Part shown: piece after piece, positions 35,467-44,959 of the stretch
Layout: the number at the start of each line of letters is the position of its first letter
Numbering within the stretch: position 1 is the first letter of the stretch
Program-made: the position numbers and the translations under genes
DNA from: Streptomyces sp. SID8352
GTDB taxonomy: Bacteria > Actinomycetota > Actinomycetes > Streptomycetales > Streptomycetaceae
NCBI RefSeq assembly: GCF_009862265.1
Contig: NZ_WWGX01000038.1
Coordinates: 62,001 to 126,000 of the forward strand
Reading direction: 5' to 3'
Length of the DNA stretch: 64,000 nt
The notes under the pieces: generated by a model
Told to the model about the DNA's origin: nothing
What the model saw: the letters and a program-made list of their open reading frames with translations, nothing else
The model's database searches: none

Positions 35467-36258
35467 ATGCTTTCGGCCAAGAGTCTGTTCCAGGAGATCC
35501 TCGACCACGACGAGTCGTTCCGGCTGTTCTGCTCCATCGCGGCCGGCGGCGAGTCGCAGGGCGGCTGGGAGAACGGGCGGATCGCCGCCCTGGTCCCCGA
35601 GAGCGAGCGCGCCCTCGCGCCCAGGATCGCCCGGCACGGCGCGGACGAGGACAAGCACGGGCGGATCTTCAACGCCCTGCTCAACAAGCGCGGCCTCGGA
35701 CCCGTCGTCGTACCGCCCGAGGCGGACTACACGATGCTGCTGGAGCAGCGGGGCATCGGCCTCTCGCACGACCGGCTCCGGGCCGACCGCCCCCTCACCG
35801 TGCGGGACGTCATCACCTACCTGGCGCACAGCAGGGTCACCGAGCAGCGCGCCGCGGAGCAGATGCGGATGCTCTGCCGGCACTTCTCGGACCATCCGGA
35901 GCTGGGCCGGGCGGTCCGGATGATCTCCGCCGACGAGGACAACCACCTCGCCTACTCCCACGAGGAGCTGCTCCGCTTCGCCGCCGCCGGGCACGGCCGG
36001 TACGTCGAGCGCACGCTGAGGGCCTGCGCGTTCGCCGAGATCCGCGTCCACCGGGACGTCGGCCTCGCCGTGATGGCCCGGATGGGCCGCCTGCTGGGCT
36101 GGTCCCGGGTCCGCTCGGCGGTCCTCGCGGCCGGCATCCACGCCGTGTACGGCTACGAGCGGCTGTTCGGCTGGCGCCGGATGGTCACCCTGCGGATGCC
36201 CGAGCGCCGCGACGCGCTCGGCGGCCCGGCGCCCGCCGCTGCCACCGAGGTCGCCTGA
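35467..36258 (+). CDS. Ferritin-like di-iron protein
   Basis: 263 residues, mainly helical. Two ExxH-type metal motifs are seen, ADEDKHGRIF in the N-terminal half and ADEDNHLAYSHEE in the middle, with RVTEQRAAEQM between them, consistent with a four-helix di-iron bundle. The C-terminal 80 residues (FAEIRVHRDVGLAVMARMGRLLGW, VLAAGIHAVYGYERLFGWRRM) are partly hydrophobic and could touch the membrane. The exact reaction is unknown. ATG 35467 has GGAGAGG about 9 nt upstream; a GTG at 35458 is an alternative. Confidence 0.78.
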   Translation: MLSAKSLFQEILDHDESFRLFCSIAAGGESQGGWENGRIAALVPESERALAPRIARHGADEDKHGRIFNALLNKRGLGPVVVPPEADYTMLLEQRGIGLSHDRLRADRPLTVRDVITYLAHSRVTEQRAAEQMRMLCRHFSDHPELGRAVRMISADEDNHLAYSHEELLRFAAAGHGRYVERTLRACAFAEIRVHRDVGLAVMARMGRLLGWSRVRSAVLAAGIHAVYGYERLFGWRRMVTLRMPERRDALGGPAPAAATEVA

Positions 36259-36412
36259 CGGCCCGCCCGGCCCGGGGCCGCCCGCCCGTGCCGGGTGCCC
36301 GCCGGGCCCACGGACACCGGCCCGCGCCGGCCCCTGCCCGGCGGCCCCGGACACGCGCCCGTGCGCGGCCCTGCGCGGCCGGTCGGGGCGACGGGTGCCG
36401 GACCCCGGCGGG

Positions 36413-37408
36413 CTACAGCCAGCCCCGTCCCTTGAACAGCCGGTAGAGCAGCACCTCCAGCCCGGCCATCACCAGGATCACCGCCGGGTACGCCCCCACC
36501 CACCGCAGCTCCGGCATGTGCTCGAAGTTCATGCCGTAGATCCCCGCGATCATCGTGGGCACCGCGGCCATGGCCGCCCAGGCGGAGATCTTCCGCATGT
36601 CGTCGTTCTGCCGCACGCTCATCTGGGCCAGATGAGCCGACAGGATGTCCGAGACCAGCCGGTCCAGCGCCTCCACCGACTCGTTCACCCGCGTCAGGTG
36701 GTCGTTGACGTCCCGGAAGAACGGCCGCGCCCGGTCGTTGACGAACGGCACCCCGGATCCGAAGGCACCGGTCCCCGCCAGCCGGGCCAGCGGCGGGGCC
36801 AGCGGACCGGTGGAACGGCGGAACTCCAGCACCTGCCGCTTGAAGGTGTAGATCCGCGAGGCGGTGGTGCGCGAGCCGCCCCCGTCCGGGGAGAACACCT
36901 CCGCCTCCAGCTCCTCCAGGTCGTTGTGCAGCTCCGACGCCACCGCCAGGTAGTGGTCGACGGTCGCGTCCGCGATCGCGTAGAGCACCGCCGTGGGCCC
37001 CTTGCCGAGCAGGTGCGGCTCGCGCTCCAGCCGCTGCCGCACCGCCCGCAGCGGGGAGCCCCCGCCGTGCCGGACGACCACCACGAAGCCGTCGCCCAGG
37101 AAGATCATGAGTTCCCCGCTGGAGACGACGTCGCTCTCCGGCTCGTACACCACCGGCTTCAGCACCGCGAACAGCGAGTCCTCGTACACCTCCAGCTTCG
37201 GCCGCTGGTGGGCGTTGAGGGCGTCCTCCACGGCCAGCGGGTGCAGTGAGAACTCCTCGGTGACCAGCGCGAACTCCTCCTCGGTCGGCTCGTGCAGCCC
37301 CACCCACACGAAGCCGCCGGCGGCGCGGGCCGCGGCGAGCGCGTCGGAGAGGTCCGCGGGGCCGTCCGTACGGCGCCCGTCCCGGTAGACGGCACAGTCG
37401 ACGATCAC
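36413..37408 (-). CDS. corA: CorA-family magnesium/divalent cation channel
   Basis: 331 residues. A large soluble N-domain (VWVGLHEPTEEEFALVTEEFSLHPLAVEDALNAHQRPKLEVYED) precedes two C-terminal membrane helices (AWAAMAAVPTMIAGIYGMNF and VGAYPAVILVMAGLEVLLYRLF). The selectivity motif GMN is present in YGMNFEHMPEL. It should form a pentameric Mg2+ uptake channel. The GTG start is used: GTGATCGTCGAC opens the family N-terminus. Divergent from the histidine phosphatase gene. Confidence 0.94.
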   Translation of the reverse strand: MIVDCAVYRDGRRTDGPADLSDALAAARAAGGFVWVGLHEPTEEEFALVTEEFSLHPLAVEDALNAHQRPKLEVYEDSLFAVLKPVVYEPESDVVSSGELMIFLGDGFVVVVRHGGGSPLRAVRQRLEREPHLLGKGPTAVLYAIADATVDHYLAVASELHNDLEELEAEVFSPDGGGSRTTASRIYTFKRQVLEFRRSTGPLAPPLARLAGTGAFGSGVPFVNDRARPFFRDVNDHLTRVNESVEALDRLVSDILSAHLAQMSVRQNDDMRKISAWAAMAAVPTMIAGIYGMNFEHMPELRWVGAYPAVILVMAGLEVLLYRLFKGRGWL

Positions 37409-37457
37409 CGAAACACACTCTCCCTCACCCGGGCGCCCGCGCGCCGCGCCGTACGCC

Positions 37458-37463
37458 TACTCT
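37458..37463 (+). promoter_or_regulatory. -10 box TACTCT, leaderless promoter
   Basis: Ends 6 nt before the ATG of the histidine-phosphatase gene. Confidence 0.45.
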
Positions 37464-37469
37464 GGCCGC

Positions 37470-38156
37470 ATGCCCACGCTGATCCTGGTCAGGCACGGAC
37501 GTTCCACCGCCAACACCGAGGGACTGCTCGCCGGGTGGACACCCGGCGTCGCCCTCGACGAACGCGGCGCCGCACAGGCCGCCGCACTGCCCGGACGACT
37601 AGCGGCCCTGCCGCTGTCCGAGATCGTCGCCAGCCCGCTGCAACGCTGCCAGGAGACCATCCGGCCGCTGCTCGACGCCAGGCCGGAGCTGAGCGCGCAC
37701 ACCGACGAACGCATCGGGGAGTGCCACTACGGCGACTGGACCGGCCGCAAACTCGCGGAACTCGGGGACGAACCGCTGATGGAGGTGGTCCAGGCGCACC
37801 CCTCGGCGGCGGCCTTCCCCGGCGGCGAGTCGATGCGCGCCATGCAGACCCGCGCCGCCGAGGCGGTGCGCGAGTGGAACGCGCGCGTGGAGCGCGACCA
37901 CGGCCCCGACGCCGTGTACCTGATGTGCTCCCACGGCGACATCATCAAGTCCCTCGTCGCCGAGGCCCTCGGCCTGCATCTCGACCTCTTCCAGCGGATC
38001 GCCGTCGACCCCTGCTCCGTCACCGCCATCCGCTACACCCGGCTGCGGCCCTTCCTGGTGCGCCTCGGCGACACCGGCGACCTGGCGTCGCTGGCACCGC
38101 CCGAGCGGCCCTCCGGCGGCGACGCGGCGGTCGGGGGCGGTGCGGGCGCACCGTGA
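37470..38156 (+). CDS. Histidine phosphatase, MSMEG_4193 family
   Basis: 228 residues of the phosphoglycerate-mutase-like superfamily. The phosphohistidine motif is LILVRHGRSTANTEGLLAGWTPGVAL near the N-terminus, the general acid region is ECHYGDWTGRKLAEL, and the second catalytic His is in VYLMCSHGDIIKSL. It belongs to the actinobacterial subfamily that travels with DUF3090 and the SCO1664-type kinase. Its substrate is unknown. It is the first gene of the likely operon leading to that kinase and, further on, mshC. Confidence 0.9.
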   Translation: MPTLILVRHGRSTANTEGLLAGWTPGVALDERGAAQAAALPGRLAALPLSEIVASPLQRCQETIRPLLDARPELSAHTDERIGECHYGDWTGRKLAELGDEPLMEVVQAHPSAAAFPGGESMRAMQTRAAEAVREWNARVERDHGPDAVYLMCSHGDIIKSLVAEALGLHLDLFQRIAVDPCSVTAIRYTRLRPFLVRLGDTGDLASLAPPERPSGGDAAVGGGAGAP

Positions 38157-38240
38157 TCGTCCGCCGCAGTAGGGTGAGGCGGTCGCAGCACTGCCCGTGA
38201 CCGCGTTTTCCGTGCCCCCGACTTCCCATGGAGACAGGAC

Positions 38241-38831
38241 GTGTCCCGTCAGGTGTTCCTCTACGACCAGCCGGAACGCTTCGTGGCCGGTACGGTCGGG
38301 CTGCCCGGACGCCGTACGTTCTTCCTCCAGGCGTCCGCGGGTACCCGGGTGACCAGTGTGGCCCTGGAGAAGACCCAGGTCGCCGCCCTCGCCGAGCGCA
38401 TGGACGAACTCCTCGACGAGGTCGTGCGACGCAGCGGAGGCAGCACCGTCGTCCCGGCCGTGGCCCCCACCGAGAACGCCGACACGGCCCCCCTGGACAC
38501 CCCCGTGGAGGAGGAGTTCCGGGTCGGCACCATGGCGCTCGCCTGGGACGGCGAGGACCAGCGCATGATCGTCGAGGCGCAGGCCCTGGTCGAGCTGGAC
38601 GCCGACTCCGAGGAGGACCTGGCGGAGGCCGAGGAACGCCTCCTCCAGGACGAGGAGAACGGCCCGCCCATGCTGCGGGTCAGGCTCACCGGCGCGCAGG
38701 CCCGGGCCTTCGCCAAGCGCGCCCTCGACGTCGTCAACGCCGGGCGGCCGCCGTGCCCGCTGTGCAGCCTCCCGCTCGACCCGGAAGGACACGTATGTCC
38801 GCGCCAGAACGGATACCGACGGGGAGCCTGA
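38241..38831 (+). CDS. DUF3090-family protein with C-terminal zinc-ribbon cysteines
   Basis: 196 residues, full-length DUF3090: SRQVFLYDQPERFVAGTVGLPGRRTFFLQA, then EEEFRVGTMALAWDGEDQRMIVEAQAL and MLRVRLTGAQARAFAKRALDVV. The tail CPLCSLPLDPEGHVCPRQNG gives Cys172, Cys175, His184 and Cys186, a plausible zinc site. GGAGACAGGAC precedes the GTG. Its last 37 bases overlap the kinase gene in another frame, so expression of the two is tightly linked. No activity is known for the family; an adaptor role is inference. Confidence 0.92.
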   Translation: MSRQVFLYDQPERFVAGTVGLPGRRTFFLQASAGTRVTSVALEKTQVAALAERMDELLDEVVRRSGGSTVVPAVAPTENADTAPLDTPVEEEFRVGTMALAWDGEDQRMIVEAQALVELDADSEEDLAEAEERLLQDEENGPPMLRVRLTGAQARAFAKRALDVVNAGRPPCPLCSLPLDPEGHVCPRQNGYRRGA

Positions 38832-39628
38832 CCCCCGCCGACCCGGCGGTCACCGGCCTGCTCGCCCACGGCGAGCTGACGGTGCGCGGACGCATCGGGG
38901 AGGCCTCCAACGCCGCCCTGTACTGCACCGTGGCGCACGAGGGCCGCGAGGCGCGCTGCGTCTACAAGCCGGTCGCCGGGGAGCGCCCCCTCTGGGACTT
39001 CCCCGACGGCACCCTCGCCCGCCGGGAGACGGCCGCCCACGCGGTCTCCGAGGCGACCGGCTGGGACCTGGTGCCGCCCACGGTGCTGCGTGACGGGCCG
39101 TACGGCGAGGGCATGGTGCAGCTCTGGATCGACACCGTGCCCGGGGCCGAGCTGCTCGCCCTGGTGGAGGAGGGGGAGCCCGGCCCCGGCTGGAAGGCGA
39201 TCGGACTCGCCGAGGTCGGCGAGGGGCGCACCGCGCTGCTCGTGCACGCCGACGACGAGCGGCTGCGGCGACTCGCGGTCCTGGACGCCGTGATCAACAA
39301 CGCCGACCGCAAGGGCGGGCACCTGCTCCCCGCCGCCGGGGACCGGCTGTACGGCATCGACCACGGGGTGACCTTCCACACCGAGGACAAGCTGCGCACC
39401 CTGCTCTGGGGCTGGGCCGGGGAGCCCCTCACCGACGAGGCCGTCGTGGTCCTCGGCGGCCTGCGGGAGGCCCTCGGGGACGGCGCGCCGCTGGCCCTCC
39501 GCCTCGGGGACCTGCTCGCCCCCGAGGAGACCGGTGCCCTGCGGGCGCGGGTGGACGCGCTGCTGGCCTCCGGCCGGCATCCGGAGCCCGGCGGAGAGTG
39601 GCCCGCGATCCCCTGGCCGCCCGTCTGA
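38795..39628 (+). CDS. SCO1664-family protein, PI3/4-kinase-like fold
   Basis: 277 residues. Features resemble the phosphatidylinositol-kinase/HipA-like fold: ARCVYKPVAGERPLWDFPDGTLARRETAAH with the ATP-binding Lys, LVPPTVLRDGPYGEGMVQLW as hinge, VLDAVINNADRKGGHLL as catalytic loop (Asn, Asp) and LYGIDHGVTFHTEDKLRTLLW as metal loop. The start ATG lies 37 nt inside the DUF3090 gene with GGAAGGAC upstream. Its phosphoryl acceptor is not known; the co-encoded phosphatase suggests a reversible modification. Confidence 0.9.
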   Translation: MSAPERIPTGSLTPADPAVTGLLAHGELTVRGRIGEASNAALYCTVAHEGREARCVYKPVAGERPLWDFPDGTLARRETAAHAVSEATGWDLVPPTVLRDGPYGEGMVQLWIDTVPGAELLALVEEGEPGPGWKAIGLAEVGEGRTALLVHADDERLRRLAVLDAVINNADRKGGHLLPAAGDRLYGIDHGVTFHTEDKLRTLLWGWAGEPLTDEAVVVLGGLREALGDGAPLALRLGDLLAPEETGALRARVDALLASGRHPEPGGEWPAIPWPPV

Positions 39629-39754
39629 GCACCGTCCCGCCCCCGGTGGGCCGCGGCGGCCCGGGGGACCCCATGCACACACGGCCGCCGTGCGCAACAG
39701 TGCCGTCTCGGCCGTCCTGCCCCGGCCGGTTCGTGCGCCGAACCGCGGTCCGGT

Positions 39755-39760
39755 TAGGCT
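39755..39760 (+). promoter_or_regulatory. -10 box TAGGCT, leaderless promoter of mshC
   Basis: Ends 6 nt before the mshC ATG. mshC therefore appears to have its own promoter in addition to any read-through from the kinase operon. Confidence 0.5.
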
Positions 39761-39766
39761 CAGGAC

Positions 39767-40996
39767 ATGCATGCCTGGCCCGCTTCCGAGGTCCCCGCCC
39801 TGCCCGGTCAGGGCCGCGACCTGAGGATTCACGACACCGCGACCGGGGGCCCGGTGGCCCTTGACCCCGGTCCCGTCGCCCGCGTCTACGTCTGCGGCAT
39901 CACGCCGTACGACGCCACCCACATGGGGCACGCGGCGACCTACAACGCGTTCGACCTCGTGCAGCGCGTATGGCTCGACACCAAGCGGCAGGTCCACTAC
40001 GTCCAGAACGTGACCGACGTCGACGATCCGCTGCTGGAGCGGGCCGAGCGGGACGGCGTCGACTGGGTCGCCCTCGCCGAGCGGGAGACCGCCCTGTTCC
40101 GCGAGGACATGACGGCGCTGCGGATGCTGCCGCCCCGGCACTTCGTCGGCGCCGTTGAGGCGATACCCGCCATCGTCCCGCTGGTCGAGCGGCTGCGCGA
40201 GGCCGGTGCGGCCTACGAGCTCGACGGCGACATCTACTTCGCCGTCGAGTCCGACCCGCACTTCGGCGCCGTCTCCCACCTCGACGCCGCCGCCATGCGG
40301 CTGCTCTCCGCCGAGCGCGGCGGCGACCCGGAGCGGCCGGGCAAGAAGAACCCGGTCGACCCGATGCTGTGGATGGCCGCCCGCGAGGGCGAGCCGAGCT
40401 GGGACGGCGGCTCGCTGGGCCGCGGCCGGCCCGGCTGGCACATCGAGTGCGTGGCCATCGCCCTCGGCCACCTCGGCATGGGCTTCGACGTCCAGGGCGG
40501 CGGCTCCGACCTCGTCTTCCCGCACCACGAGATGGGCGCCTCGCACGCCCAGGTGCTCACCGGCGAGTTCCCCATGGCCAAGAGCTATGTGCACGCCGGG
40601 ATGGTGGCCCTCGACGGCGAGAAGATGTCCAAGTCCCGGGGCAACCTGGTCTTCGTCTCGCGGCTGCGCCGCGACGGCGTGGACCCGGCCGCCATCCGGC
40701 TCGCGCTGCTGGCCCACCACTACCGCTCCGACTGGGAGTGGACCGACGAGGGACTGCGGGAGGCCGTCGCGCGGCTGGCCCGCTGGCGCGCCGCCGTCTC
40801 CCGCCCCGACGGGCCGTCCGCCGAGGCGCTCGTCGAGGAGATCCGCGAGGCCCTCGCCGACGACCTGGACTCCCCGTCCGCGCTGGCCGCGGTCGACCGC
40901 TGGGCCGCCCTCCAGACGGAGACCGGGGGCGACGACATCGGCGCCCCCGGCCTGGTCTCCCGTGCCGTCGACGCGCTGATGGGCGTCGCCCTGTAG
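39767..40996 (+). CDS. mshC: Mycothiol ligase MshC (cysteine:GlcN-Ins ligase)
   Basis: 409 residues. It joins L-cysteine to GlcN-myo-inositol with ATP, the penultimate step of mycothiol synthesis. The fold is that of cysteinyl-tRNA synthetase: [19 protein letters not shown] (zinc Cys and HIGH-like HMGH), [33 protein letters not shown] (second zinc region) and [10 protein letters not shown] (KMSKS loop). It is shorter than CysS and lacks the tRNA-binding domain, which separates it from a true synthetase. A long terminator follows. Confidence 0.95.
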   Translation: MHAWPASEVPALPGQGRDLRIHDTATGGPVALDPGPVARVYVCGITPYDATHMGHAATYNAFDLVQRVWLDTKRQVHYVQNVTDVDDPLLERAERDGVDWVALAERETALFREDMTALRMLPPRHFVGAVEAIPAIVPLVERLREAGAAYELDGDIYFAVESDPHFGAVSHLDAAAMRLLSAERGGDPERPGKKNPVDPMLWMAAREGEPSWDGGSLGRGRPGWHIECVAIALGHLGMGFDVQGGGSDLVFPHHEMGASHAQVLTGEFPMAKSYVHAGMVALDGEKMSKSRGNLVFVSRLRRDGVDPAAIRLALLAHHYRSDWEWTDEGLREAVARLARWRAAVSRPDGPSAEALVEEIREALADDLDSPSALAAVDRWAALQTETGGDDIGAPGLVSRAVDALMGVAL

Positions 40997-41009
40997 GGGC
41001 GCGGCCCTC

Positions 41010-41062
41010 CGGGCACGGGTGAGGGGCGCCTCCGCCGCGGAGGCGCCCCTCACCCGTGCCCG
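41010..41062. terminator. Strong bidirectional terminator, 25-bp perfect stem
   Basis: A 25-bp perfectly paired stem with a 3-nt loop (CCG at 41035-41037) fills the space between the convergent mshC and PAC2 genes. The PAC2 stop codon is 4 bp from its edge. Confidence 0.95.
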
Positions 41063-41065
41063 GCC

Positions 41066-42052
41066 CTACTCCTCCGGCGCGTCCTCGTCGTCCCCGCCCG
41101 CCTTCGGCGGCTTGGGCGGCCGGGCCCGGCCGCCCGGGTTGTCCCGCAGGTACGGCGTGCCCGGCGGGGCCTCCCCGCCGTCGGCCGTGGCGTGCCCGCC
41201 CGGCCCGCTCCCGCCGTCCCGGCGCCGCAGGTACCGCTCGAACTCCCGGGCGATGGCGTCCCCGGAGGCCTCCGGCAGGTCCGCGGTGTCCCGCGCCTCC
41301 TCCAGCGACTGCACGTACTCCGCGACCTCGCTGTCCTCGGCGGCGAGCTGGTCCACCCCGACCTGCCAGGCGCGCGCGTCCTCGGGCAGCTCGCCCAGCG
41401 GGATGCGCACGTCGATCAGGTCCTCCAGGCGGTTCAGCAGGGCCAGCGTCGCCTTCGGGTTCGGCGGCTGCGACACGTAGTGCGGCACCGCGGCCCACAG
41501 CGACACGGCCGGCACGCCCGCGTGCGTGCACGCCTCCTGGAGGATGCCGACGATGCCCGTCGGGCCCTCGTACTTGGTCTCCTCCAGATTCATCCGGCGG
41601 GCCAGGTCGGCGTCGGAGGTGGTGCCGCTGATCGGCACCGGCCGGGTGTGCGGGGTGTCGCCCAGCAGCGCGCCGAGCACCACCACCAGCTCGATGCCCA
41701 GCTCATGGGCGAAGCCGAGCAGCTCGTTGCAGAACGAGCGCCAGCGCATGGACGGCTCGATGCCGCGGACCAGGACGAGGTCGCGCGGCTTGTCCCCGCC
41801 GACGCGGACCACCGAGAGCCTGGTCGTCGGCCAGGTGATCCGGCGGACACCGCCGTCCATGAAGACCGTGGGGCGGTTGACCTGGAAGTCGTAGTAGTCC
41901 TCGGCGTCCAGCGCCGCGAACACCTCGCCCTTCCACTCCCGGTCCAGGTGCTCGACCGCGGTGGAGGCGGCGTCGCCGGCGTCGTTCCAGCCCTCGAACG
42001 CGGCCACCATGACCGGGTCGATCAGCTCGGGTACCCCCTCGAGCTCGATCAC
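41066..42052 (-). CDS. PAC2-family protein
   Basis: 328 residues, PAC2 (proteasome assembly chaperone 2-like) domain throughout: IELEGVPELIDPVMVAAFEGWNDAGDAAS, RDLVLVRGIEPSMRWRSF, ELVVVLGALLGDTPHTRPVPISGT and YEGPTGIVGILQEACTHAGVPAVSLWAAVPHYV. A carboxylate-rich disordered tail follows. Bacterial members have no settled role; a link to the proteasome genes 18 kb away is possible but unsupported here. AAGGAGG 8 nt before GTG 42052 fixes the start. It fills the place next to glpK where glpD is usually found. Confidence 0.9.
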   Translation of the reverse strand: MIELEGVPELIDPVMVAAFEGWNDAGDAASTAVEHLDREWKGEVFAALDAEDYYDFQVNRPTVFMDGGVRRITWPTTRLSVVRVGGDKPRDLVLVRGIEPSMRWRSFCNELLGFAHELGIELVVVLGALLGDTPHTRPVPISGTTSDADLARRMNLEETKYEGPTGIVGILQEACTHAGVPAVSLWAAVPHYVSQPPNPKATLALLNRLEDLIDVRIPLGELPEDARAWQVGVDQLAAEDSEVAEYVQSLEEARDTADLPEASGDAIAREFERYLRRRDGGSGPGGHATADGGEAPPGTPYLRDNPGGRARPPKPPKAGGDDEDAPEE

Positions 42053-42200
42053 CCAGCGCCTCCTTCCGACGTGCCCTCGCGTACCCCCCAACCTTACGGC
42101 GTACCGAGGGACCGACCGCAGCCCCCTCGCACGGGGGAGTGAACGGAACACTGCCCCGATCGCGCCGGTCGAACACCCCGGCGAGCAGGGGTTCGCGGCG

Positions 42201-42230
42201 CCGGGGGCGGGCGGGCGCCCGCCGCCCCGG
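42201..42230 (-). terminator. GC hairpin after glpK
   Basis: CCGGGGGCGGGC... and GCCGCCCCGG pair with two bulged bases, 65 bp past the glpK stop in its direction of transcription. Confidence 0.5.
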
Positions 42231-42294
42231 GGCCCGTCCACCGCCGCTCCGGGCCCGTCCGCGTCCGCCCCGGAACCGGGCGCCCGGCGTCCCG

Positions 42295-43833
42295 TCAGTC
42301 CTCGTCGTCGAGCCAGCCCTTGGTCCGCTCGACGGCCTTGAGCCAGCTCCGGTACTCGCGGTCGCGGACCTCCGGGTCCATCCGCGGGGTCCACTCGGCC
42401 GCCCGCCGCCAGTTGGCGCGCAGGTCGTCGGTGCTCGTCCAGAAGCCGATGGCGAGCCCCGCGGCGTACGCGGCGCCCAGACAGGTGGTCTCCGCGACCA
42501 TGGGGCGCACCACGGGGGCGTCCAGGACGTCGGCCAGGATCTGCATCAGCAGGTTGTTGGAGGTCATCCCGCCGTCGACCTTGAGGGTGGTCAGCTCGAC
42601 CCCGGAGTCCTTGGTCATGGCGTCCGCGATCTCCCGGGTCTGCCAGGCGGTGGCCTCCAGCACGGCGCGCGCGAGGTGCGCCCGGGTGACGTACCGGGTC
42701 AGCCCGGCGATCACGCCGCGGGCGTCGGAGCGCCAGTAGGGGGCGAACAGGCCGGAGAAGGCCGGGACGAAGTAGGCGCCGCCGTTGTCCTCGACGGACA
42801 GGGCGAGGGTCTCGATCTCGGCGGCGGTGGAGATCATGCCCATCTGGTCGCGCATCCACTGCACCAGCGAACCGGTGACGGCGATGGAGCCCTCCAGGGC
42901 GTAGACGGGCGGCTCCGCGCCGATCCGGTAGCCGACCGTGGTCAGCAGGCCGCTGTAGGAGTTGATGATCCTGCGGCCGGTGTTCATCACCATGAAGGTG
43001 CCGGTGCCGTAGGTCGACTTGGTCTCGCCCTCGGAGAAGCAGGTCTGGCCGAACAGGGCGGCCTGCTGGTCGCCGAGGGCGGAGGCGACCGGGACGCCGC
43101 CGAGCAGGCCGCCCAGCCGCCCGCCCCGGATCTCGCCGTAGACCTCGGCGGAGGAGCGGATCTCGGGCAGCATCCGCGGGGGCACCCCGATCGACTCGCA
43201 GATCCTCTCGTCCCACCGCAGGGTGTGCAGGTTCATCAGCAGGGTGCGGGAGGCGTTGGTGACGTCGGTGACGTGCCGGCCGCCGTCGGTGCCGCCGGTC
43301 AGGTTCCAGATGACCCAGGAGTCCATGGTGCCGAACAGCAGGTCGCCCGCCTCGGCCCGCTCGCGCGCCCCCTCGACGTGGTCCAGCAGCCAGCGGGCCT
43401 TGGGCCCGGCGAAGTAGGAGGCGAGCGGCAGCCCGGTCTCGCGCCGGAAGCGGTCCTGGCCGACGTTGCGCCCCAGCTCCCGGCAGAGCGCGTCGGTACG
43501 GGTGTCCTGCCAGACGATGGCGTGGTGGACGGGCTCGCCGGTGTGCCGGTCCCACACGACGGTGGTCTCGCGCTGGTTGGTGATGCCGATGGCCTTGATC
43601 TCCTCGCGGGTGATCCCGGCCCCGGCGACCGCCCCGGCGACGACCTCCTGCACGTTGGCCCAGATCTCGGTGGCGTCGTGCTCGACCCAGCCCGGCTTCG
43701 GGAGGATCTGCTCGTGCTCCTTCTGCTCGACGGAGACGATGCGGCCGTCGCGGTCGAAGACGATGCAGCGCGAGGAGGTGGTGCCCTGGTCGATGGCGGC
43801 GATGAAGGGGCCCGCGGTGGGGGCGTCGGTCAC
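42295..43833 (-). CDS. glpK: Glycerol kinase
   Basis: 512 residues. Phosphorylates glycerol to sn-glycerol 3-phosphate. FGGY motifs: [24 protein letters not shown] at the start, [15 protein letters not shown], and the late [39 protein letters not shown] and [10 protein letters not shown] are also family signatures. AGGAG 7 nt before the GTG at 43833 sets the start. It is the last gene of gylR-glpF-glpK; the glycerol-3-phosphate dehydrogenase gene normally next in Streptomyces is absent. Confidence 0.96.
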   Translation of the reverse strand: MTDAPTAGPFIAAIDQGTTSSRCIVFDRDGRIVSVEQKEHEQILPKPGWVEHDATEIWANVQEVVAGAVAGAGITREEIKAIGITNQRETTVVWDRHTGEPVHHAIVWQDTRTDALCRELGRNVGQDRFRRETGLPLASYFAGPKARWLLDHVEGARERAEAGDLLFGTMDSWVIWNLTGGTDGGRHVTDVTNASRTLLMNLHTLRWDERICESIGVPPRMLPEIRSSAEVYGEIRGGRLGGLLGGVPVASALGDQQAALFGQTCFSEGETKSTYGTGTFMVMNTGRRIINSYSGLLTTVGYRIGAEPPVYALEGSIAVTGSLVQWMRDQMGMISTAAEIETLALSVEDNGGAYFVPAFSGLFAPYWRSDARGVIAGLTRYVTRAHLARAVLEATAWQTREIADAMTKDSGVELTTLKVDGGMTSNNLLMQILADVLDAPVVRPMVAETTCLGAAYAAGLAIGFWTSTDDLRANWRRAAEWTPRMDPEVRDREYRSWLKAVERTKGWLDDED

Positions 43834-44167
43834 GGTGCGCTCCTGGGTCGGTGATGGGGTGGCCGGGGGTGTGCGGCGGGTGCGAGGGGCCGGGTACCCG
43901 TTGGGCGGAAGTCTGGCCGGAGTCACCCCCTTCCGGCGCGGCGACAGGCGGTCGGTGCCCGCTCTTCGGGCCGGTGCCCGGCGCGGGGCGCTCCCGCTCC
44001 CGGTCTCCGGCCGGGGTCTCCGGCCCCGGTTCGGTTCTCCGGCCGGGGTCTCCGGCTGCGGTCTCCGGCCCCCGGTCCGGGTCTCCCCGACCGGCCCCCG
44101 GTCCGGGTCTCCCCGCGGCCCCCGGCGTCCCGGCGCGGCACCCCGGCCCGCCGCCCCGGCGGCCGGC
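43834..44167. repeat. 334-bp glpF-glpK spacer with short repeats
   Basis: No gene. Variants of GGTCTCCGGCC recur from about 43995 to 44115. A 25-bp sequence starting CCGGCCCCCGGTCC is present twice without change, at 44065-44089 and 44091-44115. Confidence 0.7.
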
Positions 44168-44959
44168 TCAGGCGAACGCCGCGTTGTAGACGCCCGCCGC
44201 GGCGGCGCCGCCCAGCAGGGGGCCGACGACGGGCACCCAGGCGTACGACCAGTCGGAACCGCCCTTGTTGGGCAGCGGGAGCAGGGCGTGCACGAGGCGG
44301 GGGCCGAGGTCGCGGGCCGGGTTGATGGCGTAGCCGGTGGGGCCGCCCAGCGAGAGGCCGATCGAGACCACCACCAGTGCGGTCACCAGGCCGCCCAGAG
44401 GCCCGAGGCCGTCGCCCTCGTCGTTGAGGCCCTGGGTGAGCACGGCGAGCAGCAGGACGAAGGTGCCGATGGCCTCGGTGGTGACGTTCTGCACCGCGTC
44501 GCGGATCTCCGGGCCGGTGGCGAACACGCCGAGAACGGGGCCCGCGCCCCGCTCCCGGGCCTCCACCGCCCCGTCGGGTGTCTCCGGCGCCGGGGGGCCG
44601 ACGACCGCGCGGTCGGTGAGGTGGGCGCGGAACTGGCCCGCGTAGGCGGCGTGGACCAGGACGGCGCCGGTCATCGCGCCGAGGAGCTGTCCGGCCCAGT
44701 ACAGGGGCAGAGTGCTCCAGTCGCCGTCCTTCAGGGCGATGCCGAGCGTGACGGCGGGGTTGAGGTGGGCGCCGGAGAGCGGCGCGGCGACGTAGACCGC
44801 CGTGAGCACGGCGAAGCCCCAGCCGAGGGCCACGGCGAGCCAGCCGGCGTCGCGGGCCTTGGACGCCTTGAGCGTCACGGCGGCGCAGACACCGCCGCCC
44901 AGCAGGATGAGCACGGCGGTACCGATGGTCTCGCCGAGGAAGATGTCGGAGCTGGACAA
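44168..44959 (-). CDS. glpF: Glycerol uptake facilitator (aquaglyceroporin)
   Basis: 263 residues with six membrane helices. Both pore motifs are present: GAHLNPAVT and [12 protein letters not shown]; Asp after the second NPAR marks a glycerol-conducting rather than water-only channel. The start is taken as TTG at 44959: the conserved N-terminus [14 protein letters not shown] begins there and AAAGGAGT lies 6 nt upstream. No ATG or GTG fits. A charged insertion near residue 140 ([14 protein letters not shown]) should face outside. Expressed with glpK under GylR. Confidence 0.93.
   Translation of the reverse strand: MSSSDIFLGETIGTAVLILLGGGVCAAVTLKASKARDAGWLAVALGWGFAVLTAVYVAAPLSGAHLNPAVTLGIALKDGDWSTLPLYWAGQLLGAMTGAVLVHAAYAGQFRAHLTDRAVVGPPAPETPDGAVEARERGAGPVLGVFATGPEIRDAVQNVTTEAIGTFVLLLAVLTQGLNDEGDGLGPLGGLVTALVVVSIGLSLGGPTGYAINPARDLGPRLVHALLPLPNKGGSDWSYAWVPVVGPLLGGAAAAGVYNAAFA

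Noticed and set aside
39767..40996. Cysteinyl-tRNA synthetase
   Set aside because: The protein is about 410 residues and ends after the catalytic and helical part without the tRNA-binding domain, and it sits in the mshC context; it is mycothiol ligase.
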